The notes under the pieces are model-generated. The model was not told the DNA's origin and made no database searches. It saw only the letters and a program-made list of their open reading frames with translations. Below, in pieces: positions 50,701 through 62,000 of a stretch of DNA of 64,000 nt. Location of the stretch: positions 665,501 through 729,500 of the forward strand of contig CAWUCO010000066.1 of NCBI GenBank assembly GCA_963920705.1, in the 5' to 3' direction. The DNA is from Odiellus spinosus. Taxonomy: Eukaryota; Arthropoda; Arachnida; Opiliones; Phalangiidae. The stretch's first letter is position 1; each line of letters begins with the position of its first letter. A program made the translations under genes and the position numbers.

Positions 50701-53700
50701 AAAGAGCAAATATTGGTCTATCTAAAAAACAAGAGTTTTGGAAAATCCGTTGAAAAACATGTAAAATATGGACAATTCAAAAAACATCTAATATCAAAAA
50801 GCGAATTTTGAAAATCTGAAATTTGACTATTTTGATATTGTATGGTTTCTTGAATTGGCCATATTTTTCTTGTTTTTCAACGGATTTTTGAAAACTCTTG
50901 TTATTTAGACTGTCCATTAATTGCTCTTTCGAATGACTTTGGTTTTGTCTAAATTGCAAAATTGTGACCAATATAAAATTGGTTAAAATTAAGCAAAAAC
51001 GCTTAAAAATCCAAGATTTTTGGATTAAAATGGACACAAAACTTTTGATTTTTAAGCGATTTAGACAAAATTAAGACCACTCGAAAGAGCAAATATTGGT
51101 CTATCTAAAAACAAGAGTTTTGGAAAATCCGTTGAAAAACATGGAAAATATGGACAATTCAAAAAGCATCTAATATCAAAAAGCGAATTTTTAAAATCTG
51201 AAATTTGACTATTTTGATATTCTATGATTTCTTGAATTGGCCATATTTTTCTTGTTTTTCAACGGATTTTTGAAAACTCTTGTTATTTAGACTGTCCATT
51301 AATTGCTCTTTCGAATGAATTTGATTTTGTCTAAATTGCAAAATTGTGACAAATATAAAATTGGTTAAAATTAAGCAAAAACGCTTAAAAATCCAAGATT
51401 ATTGGATTAAAATGGACACAAAACTTTTGATTTTTAAGCGATTTAGACAAAATTAAGACCACTCGAAAGAGCAAATATTGGTCTATCTAAAAAACAAGAG
51501 TTTTGGAAAATCCGTTGAAAAACATGTAAAATATGGACAATTCAAAAAGCATCTAATATCAAAAAGCGAATTTTTAAAATCTGAAATTTGACTATTTTGA
51601 TATTGTATGGTTTCTTGAATTGGCCATATTTTTCTTGTTTTTCAACGGATTTTTGAAAACTCTTGTTATTTAGACTGTCCATTAATTGCTCTTTCGAATG
51701 ACTTTGGTTTTGTCTAAATTGCAAAATTGTGACAAATATAAAATTGGTTAAAATTAAGCAAAAACGCTTAAAAATCCAAGATTATTGGATTAAAATGGAC
51801 ACAAAACTTTTGATTTTTAAGCGATTTAGACAAAATTAAGACCACTCGAAAGAGCAAATATTGGTCTATCTAAAAAACAAGAGTTTTGGATAATCCGTTT
51901 AAAAACATGTAAAATATGGACAATTCAAAAAGCATCTAATATCAAAAAGCGAATTTTTAAAATCTGAAATTTGACTATTTTGATATTGTATGGTTTCTTG
52001 AATTGGCCATATTTTTCTTGTTTTTCAACGGATTTTTGAAAACTCTTGTTATTTAGACTGTCCATTAATTGCTCTTTCGAATGACTTTGGTTTTGTCTAA
52101 ATTGCAAAATTGTGACAAATATAAAATTGGTTAAAATTAAGCAAAAACGCTTAAAAATCCAAGATTATTGGATTAAAATGGACACAAAACTTTTGATTTT
52201 TAAGCGATTTAGACAAAATTAAGACCACTCGAAAGAGCAAATATTGGTCTATCTAAAAAACAAGAGTTTTGGAAAATCCGTTGAAAAACATGGAAAATAT
52301 AGCCAATTCAAAAAACATCTAATATCAAAAAGCGAATTTTTAAAATCTGAAATTTGACTATTTTGATATTGTATGGTTTCTTGAATTGGCCATATTTTTC
52401 TTGTTTCTCAACGGATTTTTGAAAACTCTTGTTATTTAGACTGTCCATTAATTGCTCTTTCGAATGACTTTGGTTTTGTCTAAATTGCAAAATTGTGACA
52501 AATATAAAATTGGTTAAAATTAAGCAAAAACGCTTAAAAATCCAAGATTATTGGATTAAAATGGACACAAAACTTTTGATTTTTAAGCGATTTAGACAAA
52601 ATTAAGACCACTCGAAAGAGCAAATATTGGTCTATCTAAAAAACAAGAGTTTTGGAAAATCCGTTGAAAAACATGTAAAATATGGACAATTCAAAAAACA
52701 TCTAATATCAAAAAGCGAATTTTGAAAATCTGAAATTTGACTATTTTGATATTGTATGGTTTCTTGAATTGGCCATATTTTTCTTGTTTTTCAACGGATT
52801 TTTGAAAACTCTTGTTATTTAGACTGTCCATTAATTGCTCTTTCGAATGACTTTGGTTTTGTCTAAATTGCAAAATTGTGACCAATATAAAATTGGTTAA
52901 AATTAAGCAAAAACGCTTAAAAATCCAAGATTATTGGATTAAAATGGACACAAAACTTTTGATTTTTAAGCGATTTAGACAAAATTAAGACCACTCGAAA
53001 GAGCAAATATTGGTCTATCTAAAAACAAGAGTTTTGGAAAATCCGTTGAAAAACATGGAAAATATGGACAATTCAAAAAGCATCTAATATCAAAAAGCGA
53101 ATTTTTAAAATCTGAAATTTGACTATTTTGATATTCTATGATTTCTTGAATTGGCCATATTTTTCTTGTTTTTCAACGGATTTTTGAAAACTCTTGTTAT
53201 TTAGACTGTCCATTAATTGCTCTTTCGAATGAATTTGATTTTGTCTAAATTGCAAAATTGTGACAAATATAAAATTGGTTAAAATTAAGCAAAAACGCTT
53301 AAAAATCCAAGATTATTGGATTAAAATGGACACAAAACTTTTGATTTTTAAGCGATTTAGACAAAATTAAGACCACTCGAAAGAGCAAATATTGGTCTAT
53401 CTAAAAAACAAGAGTTTTGGAAAATCCGTTGAAAAACATGGAAAATATAGCCAATTCAAAAAACATCTAATATCAAAAAGCGAATTTTTAAAATCTGAAA
53501 TTTGACTATTTTGATATTGTATGGTTTCTTGAATTGGCCATATTTTTCTTGTTTCTCAACGGATTTTTGAAAACTCTTGTTATTTAGACTGTCCATTAAT
53601 TGCTCTTTCGAATGACTTTGGTTTTGTCTAAATTGCAAAATTGTGACAAATATAAAATTGGTTAAAATTAAGCAAAAACGCTTAAAAATCCAAGATTATT

Positions 53701-54708
53701 GGATTAAAATGGACACAAAACTTTTGATTTTTAAGCGATTTAGACAAAATTAAGACCACTCGAAAGAGCAAATATTGGTCTATCTAAAAAACAAGAGTTT
53801 TGGAAAATCCGTTGAAAAACATGTAAAATATGGACAATTCAAAAAGCATCTAATATCAAAAAGCGAATTTTTAAAATCTGAAATTTGACTATTTTGATAT
53901 TGTATGGATTCTTGAATTGGCCATATTTTTCTTGTTTCTCAACGGATTTTTGAAAACTCTTGTTATTTAGACTGTCCATTAATTGCTCTTTCGAATGACT
54001 TTGGTTTTGTCTAAATTGCAAAATTGTGACAAATATAAAATTGGTTAAAATTAAGCAAAAACGCTTAAAAATCCAAGATTATTGGATTAAAATGGACACA
54101 AAACTTTTGATTTTTAAGCGATTTAGACAAAATTAAGACCACTCGAAAGAGCAAATATTGGTCTATCTAAAAAACAAGAGTTTTGGAAAATCCGTTGAAA
54201 AACATGGAAAATATGGACAATTCAAAAAGCATCTAATATCAAAAAGCGAATTTTGAAAATCTGAAATTTGACTATTTTGATATTGTATGGTTTCTTGAAT
54301 TGGCCATATTTTTCTTGTTTTTCAACGGATTTTTGAAAACTCTTGTTATTTAGACTGTCCATTAATTGCTCTTTCGAATGACTTTGGTTTTGTCTAAATT
54401 GCAAAATTGTGACAAATATAAAATTGGTTAAAATAAAGCAAAAACAGTTAAAAATCCAAGATTATTGGATTCAAATGGACACAAAACTTTTGATTTTTAA
54501 GCGATTTAGACAAAATTAAGACTACTCGAAAGAGCAAATATTGGTCTATCTAAAAAACAAGAGTTTTGGAAAATCCGTTGAAAAACATGGAAAATATGGA
54601 CAATTCAAAAAACATCTAATATCAAAAAGCGAATTTTGAAAATCTGAAATTTGACTATTTTGATATTGTATGGTTTCTTGAATTGGCCATATTTTTCTTG
54701 TTTTTCAA
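47715..54708 (-). repeat. Strand block 16, - orientation (~18 monomers)
   Basis: Inverted units dominated by L arms with cttgttattt and spacers reading ggattaaaatgg. It includes the p q r s series described separately. It exits in the core 18-mer at 54700-54717 into a + R arm. Confidence 0.9.
49247..53838 (-). repeat. Variable-number HOR: p q r s / p q r r s / p q s
   Basis: Type p (acatgtaaaatatgg plus attgtgaccaat) is at 49247, 50777 and 52691. Type q (gaatgaatttgatt) follows each. Type r (acatgtaaaat plus attgtgacaaat) is at 50012, 51542 and 51925. Type s (gtttctcaacgg) is at 50394, 52308 and 53456. Successive p units are 1530 and 1914 bp apart, and the third copy lacks r. The next unit at 53839 mixes r and s features. 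An earlier p-q-like pair is at 48482 and 48865. Confidence 0.8.
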
Positions 54709-54946
54709 CGGATTTTCCAAAACTCTTGATTTTCAGATAGACCAATATTTGCTCTTTCGAGTGGTCTTAATTTTGTCTAAATCGCTTAAAAATCAAAAGT
54801 TTTGTGTCCATTTGAATCCAATAATCTTGGATTTTTAAGTGTTTTTGCTTTATTTTAACCAATTTTATATTTGTCACAATTTTGCAATTTAGACAAAACC
54901 AAAGTCATTCGAAAGAGCAATTAATGGAAAGTCTAAATAATAAGAG
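54709..54946 (+). repeat. Strand block 17, + orientation, truncated (<1 monomer)
   Basis: R arm, spacer B and the first ~65 bp of an L arm. It stops at 54944-54950, where taagagttt joins gatattgtatgg of inverted linker A. The junction has about 3 bp of overlap (ttt) and loses the inner part of the arm. Confidence 0.83.
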
Positions 54947-55656
54947 TTTGATATTGTATGGTTTCTTGAATTGGCCATATTTTTCTTGTTTTTCAAGGGA
55001 TTTTTGAAAACTCTTATTATTTAGACTGTCCATTAATTGCTCTTTCGAATGACTTTGGTTTTGTCTAAATTGCCAAAACGTGACAAATATAAAATTGGTT
55101 AAAATTAAGCAAAAACGCTTAAGAATCCAAGATTATTGGATTCAAATGGACATAAAACTTTTGAATTTTAAGCGATTTAGACAAAATTAAGACCACTCGA
55201 AAGAGCAAATATTGGTCTATAGAAAAAACAAGAGTTTTGGAAAATCCGTTGAAAAACATGGAAAATATAGCCAATTCAAAACACATCTAATATCAAAAAG
55301 CGAATTTTTAAAATCTAAAATATGACTATTTTGATATTGTATGATTTCTTGAATTGGCCATATTTTTCTTGTTTTTCAACGGATTTTTGAAAACTCTTAT
55401 TATTTAGACTGTCCATTAATTGCTCTTTCGAATGACTTTGGTTTTGTCTAAATTGCAAAATTGTGACAAATATAAAATTGGTTAAAATTAAGCAAAAACA
55501 CTTAAAAATCCAAGATTATTGGATTAAAATGGACACAAAACTTTTGATTTTTAAGCGATATAGACAAAATTAAGACCACTCGAAAGAGCAAATATTGGTC
55601 TATCTAAAAAACAAGAGTTTTGGAAAATCCATTGAAAAACATGGAAAATATGGCCA
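54947..55656 (-). repeat. Strand block 18, - orientation (~2 monomers)
   Basis: Inverted units with aattgccaaaacgtgac, cttaagaatcc (55119), ctatagaaaaaac (55217) and aaaatatgac (55316). It exits at 55651-55662, where an R arm meets + linker A. Confidence 0.85.
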
Positions 55657-56014
55657 ATTCAAGAAACCATACAATATCAAAATAGTCAAATTTCAGATTT
55701 TAAAAATTCGCTTTTTGGTATTAGATGTTTTTTGAATTGGCTATATTTTCCATGTTTTTCAAGGGATTTTCCAAAACTCATGTTTTTTAGATAGACCAAT
55801 ATTTGCTCTTTCGAGTGGTCTAATTTTGTCTAAATCGCTTAAAAAGCAAAAGTTTTGTGTCCATTTGAATCCATTAATCTTGGATTTTTAAGCGTTTTTG
55901 CTTAATTTTAACCAATTTTATATTTGTCACAATTTTGCAATTTAGACAAAACCAAAGTCATTAGAAAGATCAATTAATGGACAGTCTAAATAATAAGAGT
56001 TTTCAAAAATCCGT
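55657..56014 (+). repeat. Strand block 19, + orientation (~1 monomer)
   Basis: Linker A, R arm, spacer B and L arm. Private changes are ttttggtattag (55712), aaaaagcaaaag (55842), tccattaatc (55870) and cattagaaagatc (55960). The exit is in the core 18-mer at 56006-56023, from L-type to inverted R-type text. Confidence 0.86.
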
Positions 56015-59000
56015 TGAAAAACATGGAAAATATAGCCAATTCAAAAAACATCTAATATCAAAAAGCGAATTTTTAAAATCTGAAATTTGACTATTTTTAT
56101 TTTCTATGATTTCTTGAATTGGCCATATTTTTCTTGTTTTTCATCGGATTTTTGAAAACTATTATTATTTAGACTGTCCATTAATTGCTCTTTCGAATGA
56201 CTTTGGTTTTGTCTAAATTGCAAAATTGTGACAAAAATAAAATTCTTTAAAATTAAGCAAAAACGCTTAAAAATCCAAGATTATTGGATTCAAATGGACA
56301 CAAAACTTTTGAATTTTAAGCGATTTAGACAAAATTAAGACCACTCGAAAGAGCAAATATTGGTCTATCTAAAAAACAAGAGTTTTGGAAAATCCGTTGA
56401 AAAACATGGAAAATATAGCCAATTCAAAAAACATCGAATATCAAAAAGCGAATTTTTAAAATCTGAAATTTGACTATTTTGATATTGTATGGTTTCTTGA
56501 ATTGGCCATATTTTTCTTGTTTTTCAACGGATTTTTGAAAACTCTAATTATTTAGACTGTCCATTAATTGCTCTTTCGAATGACTTTGGTTTTGTCTAAA
56601 TTGCCAAAACGTGACAAATATAAAATTGGTTCAAATTAAGCAAAAACACTTAAAAATCCAAGATTATTGGATTCAAATGGACACAAAACTTTTGATTTTT
56701 AAGCGATTTTGACAAAATTAGACCACTCTAAAGAGCAAATATTGGTCTATCTAAAAAACATGAGTTTTGGAAAATCCCTTGAAAAACATGGAAAATATGG
56801 CCAATTCAAGAAACATCTAATATCAAAAAGCGAATTTTTAAAATCTGAAATTTGACTATTTTGATATTGTATGGTTTCTTGAATTGGCCATATTTTTCTT
56901 GATTTTCAACGGATTTTTGAAAACTCTTATTATTTAGACTGTCCATTAATTGCTCTTTCGAATGACTTTGGTTTTGTCTAAATTGCAAAATTGTGACAAA
57001 TATAAAATTGGTTAAAATTAAGCAAAAACACTTAAAAATCCAAGATTATTGGATTCAAATGGACACAAAACTTTTGATTTTTAAGCGATTTAGACAAAAT
57101 TAGACCACTCTAAAGAGCAAATATTGGTCTATCTAAAAAACATGAGTTTTGGAAAATCCGTTGAAAAACATGGAAAATATGGACAATTCAAAAAACATCT
57201 AATATCAAAAAGCGAATTTTGAAAATCTGAAATTTGACTATTTTGATATTCTATGATTTCTTGAATTGGCCATATTTTTCTTGTTTTTCAACGGATTTTT
57301 GAAAACTCTTATTATTTAGACTGTCCATTAATTGCTCTTTCGAATGACTTTGGTTTTGTCTAAATTGCAAAATTGTGACAAATATAAAATTGGTTAAAAT
57401 TAAGCAAAAACACTTAAAAATCCAAGATTATTGGATTCAAATGGACACAAAACTTTTGATTTTTAAGCGATTTTGACAAAACTAGACCACTCTAAAGAGC
57501 AAATATTGGTCTATCTAAAAACATGAGTTTTGAAAAATCCCTTGAGAAACATGGAAAATATGGCCAATTCAAGAAACATCTAATATCAAAAAGCGAATTT
57601 TTAAAATCTGAAATTTGACTATTTTGATATTGTATGGTTTCTTGAATTGGCCATATTTTTCTTGATTTTCAACGGATTTTTGAAAACTCTTATTATTTAG
57701 ACTGTCCATTAATTGCTCTTTCGAATGACTTTGGTTTTGTCTAAATTGCAAAATTGTGACAAATATAAAATTGGTTAAAATTAAGCAAAAACACTTAAAA
57801 ATCCAAGATTATTGGATTCAAATGGACACAAAACTTTTGATTTTTAAGCGATTTAGACAAAATTAAGAACACTCGAAAGAGCAAATATTGCTCTATCTAA
57901 AAAACATGAGTTTTGGAAAATCCCTTGAAAAACATGGAAAATATAGCCAATTCAAAAAACATCTAATATTAAAAAAGCGAATTTTTAAAATCTGAAATTT
58001 GACTATTTTGATATTGTATGGTTTCTTGAATTGGCCATATTTTTCTTGTTTTTCAACGGATTTTTGAAAACTCTTATTATTTGGACTGTCCATTAATTGC
58101 TCTTTTGAATGACTTTGGTTTTGTCTAAATTGACAAGACGTGACAAATATAAAATTGGTTAAAATAAAGCAAAAACGCTTAAAAATCCAAGATTATTGGA
58201 TTCAAATGGACACAAAACTTTTGATTTTTAAGCGATTTAGACAAAATTAAGAACACTCGAAAGAGCAAATATTGGTCTATCTAAAAAACAAGAGTTTTGG
58301 AAAATCCTTTGAAAAACATGGAAAATATGGACAATTCAAAAAACATCTAATATTAAAAAGCGAATTTTTAAAATCTGAAATTTGACTATTTTGATATTGT
58401 ATGATTTCTTGAATTGGCCACATTTTTCTTGTTTTTCAACGGATTTTTGAAAACTCTTATTATTTAGACTGTCCATTAATGCTCTTTCGAATGACTTTGG
58501 TTTTGTCTAAATTGCAAAATTGTGACAAATATAAAATTGGTTAAAATTAAGCAAAAACACTTAAAAATCCAAGATTATTGGATTCAAATGGACACAAAAC
58601 ATTTGATTTTTAAGCGATTTAGACAAAATTAGACCACTCGAAAGAGCAAATATTGGTCTATCTTAAAAACATGAGTTTTGGAAAATCCCTTGAAAAACAT
58701 GGAAAATATAGCCAATTCAAAAAACATCTAATATCAAAAAGCGAATTTTTAAAATCTGAAATTTGACTATTTTGATATTGTATGGTTTCTTGAATTGGCC
58801 ATATTTTTCTTGTTTTTCAACGGATTTTTGAAAACTCTTGTTATTTAGACTGTCCATTAATTGCTCTTTCGAATGACTTTGGTTTTGTCTAAATTGCCAA
58901 GACGTGACAAATATAAAATTGGTTAAAATAAAGCAAAAACGTTTAAAAATCCAAGATTATTGGATTCAAATGGACACAAAACTTTTGATTTTTAAGCGAT

Positions 59001-62000
59001 TTAGACAAAATTAAGACCACTCGAAAGAGCAAATATTGGTCTATCTAAAAAACATGAGTTTTGGAAAATCCGTTGAAAAACATGGAAAATATGGACAATT
59101 TAAAAAACATCTAATATCAAAAAGCGAATTTTTAAAATCTGAAAATCGACTATTTTGATATTGTATGATTTCTTGAATTGGACATATTTTTCTTGTTTTT
59201 CAACGGATTTTTGAAAACTCTTATTATTTAGACTGTCCATTAATTGCTCTTTCGAATGACTTTGGTTTTGTCTAAATTGCCAAAACGTGACAAATATAAA
59301 ATTGGTTAAAATTAAGCAAAAACGCTTAAAAATCCAAGATTATTGGATTCAAATGGACACAAAACTTTTGATTTTTAAGCGATTTAGACAAAATTAAGAC
59401 CACTCGAAAGAGCAAATATTGTTCTATCTAAAAAACAAGAGTTTTGGAAAATCCGTTGAAAAACATGGAAAATATGGACAATTCAAAAAACATCGAATAT
59501 CAAAAAGCGAATTTTTAAAATCTGAAATTTGACTATTTTGATATTGTATGATTTCTTGAATTGGCCATATTTTTCTTGTTTTTCAACGGATCTTTGAAAA
59601 CTCTTATTATTTAGACTGTCCATTAATTTCTCTTTTGAATAACTTTGGTTTTGTCTAAATTGACAAGACGTGACAAATATAAAATTGGTTAAAATAAAGC
59701 AAAAACGCTTAAAAATCCAAGATTATTGGATTCAAATGGACACAAAACTTTTGATTTTTAAGCGATTTAGACAAAATTAAGACCACTCGAAAGAGCAAAT
59801 ATTGTTCTATCTAAAAAACAAGAGTTTTGGAAAATCCGTTGAAAAACATGGAAAATATAGCCAATTCAAAAAACATCTAATATCAAAAAGCGAATTTTTA
59901 AAATCTGAAATTTGACTATTTTGATATTGTATGGTTTCTTGAATTGGCCATATTTTTCTTGTTTTTCAACGGATTTTTGAAAACTCTTATTATTTGGACT
60001 GTCCATTAATTGCTCTTTTGAATGACTTTGGTTTTGTCTAAATTGACAAGACGTGACAAATATAATATTGGTTAAAATAAAGCAAAAACGCTTAAAAATC
60101 CAAGATTATTGGATTCAAATAGACACAAAACTTTTGATTTTTAAGCGATTTAGACAAAATTAAGAACACTCGAAAGAGCAAATATTGGTCTATCTAAAAA
60201 AAAAGAGTTTTGGAAAATCCTTTGAAAAACATGGAAAATATGGACAATTCAAAAAACATCTAATATCAAAAAGCGAATTTTTAAAATCTGAAATTTGACT
60301 ATTTTGATATTGTATGATTTCTTGAATTGGCCATATTTTTTTGTTTTTCAACGGATTTTTGAAAACTCTTATTATTTAGACTGTCCAATAATTGCTCTTT
60401 CGAATGACTTTGGTTTTGTCTAAATTGCAAAATTGTGACAAATATAAAATTGGTTAAAATTAAGCAAAAACACTTAAAAATCCAAGATTATTGGATTCAA
60501 ATGGACACAAAACATTTGATTTTTAAGCGATTTAGACAAAATTAGACCACTCGAAAGAGCAAATATTGGTCTATCTAAAAAACATGAGTTTTGGAAAATC
60601 CCTTGAAAAACATGGAAAATATAGCCAATTCAAAAAACATCTAATATCAAAAAGCGAATTTTTAAAATCTGAAATTTGACTATTTTGATATTGTATGGTT
60701 TCTTGAATTGGCCATATTTTTCTTGTTTTTCAACGGATTTTTGAAAACTCTTGTTATTTAGACTGTCCATTAATTGCTCTTTCGAATGACTTTGGTTTTG
60801 TCTAAATTGCCAAGACGTGACAAATATAAAATTGGTTAAAATAAAGCAAAAACGCTTAAAAATCCAAGATTATTGGATTCAAATGGACACGAAACTTTTG
60901 ATTTTTAAGCGATTTAGACAAAATTAAGACCACTCGAAAGAGCAAATATTGGTCTATCTAAAAAACATGAATTTTGGAAAATCCCTTGAAAAACATGGAA
61001 AATATGGACAATTCATAAAACATCTAATATCAAAAAGCGAATTTTTAAAATCTGAAATTTGACTATTTTGATATTGTATGATTTCTTGAATTGGCCATAT
61101 TTTTCTTGTTTTTCAACGGATTTTTGAAAACTCTTATTATTTAGACTGTCCATTAATTGCTCTTTCGAATGACTTTGGTTTTGTCTAAATTGCCAAGACG
61201 TGACAAATATAAAATTGGTTAAAATAAAGCAAAAACGCTTAAAAATCCAAGATTATTGGATTGAAATGGACACAAAACTTTTGATTTTTAAGCGATTTAG
61301 ACAAAATTAAGACCACTCGAAAGAGCAAATATTGGTCTATCTAAAAAACATGAGTTTTGGAAAATCCGTTGAAAAACATGGAAAATATGGACACGTCAAA
61401 AAACATCTAATATCAAAAAGCGAATTTTTAAAATCTGAAATTTGACTATTTTGATATTGTATGATTTCTTGAATTGGCCATATTTTTCTTGTTTTTCAAC
61501 GGATTTTTGAAAACTCTTATTATTTAGACTGTCCATTAATTGCTCTTTCGAATGACTTTGGTTTTGTCTAAATTGCAAAATTGTGACAAATATAAAATTG
61601 GTTAAAATTAAGCAAAAACACTTAAAAATCCAAGATTATTGGATTCAAATGGACACAAATCATTTGATTTTTAAGCGATTTAGACAAAATTAAGACCACT
61701 CGAAAGAGCAAATATTGGTCTATCTAAAAAACAAGAGTTTTGGAAAATCCCTTGAAAAACATGGAAAATATGGACAATTCAAATAACATCTAATATCAAA
61801 AAGCGAATTTTTAAAATCTGAAATTTGACTATTTTGATATTGTATGATTTCTTGAATTGGCCATATTTTTCTTGTTTTTCAACGGATTTTTGAAAACTCT
61901 TATTATTTAGACTGTCCATTAATTGCTCTTTCGAATGACTTTGGTTTTGTCTAAATTGCAAAATTGTGACAAATATAAAATTGGTTAAAATTAAGCAAAA

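Noticed and set aside
50777..51037. 86-codon open frame on the minus strand
   Set aside because: The usual monomer frame, extended into spacer B by a single substitution (gatttttgg in place of gattattgg). The same change at 3790 has the same effect.
3630..56023. All flips dismissed as assembly errors
   Set aside because: Not adopted: several flips are shared at exact offsets by duplicated segments with private variants, and different flips have different breakpoints. Artefact cannot be excluded for isolated ones such as 43741-43975 without reads.
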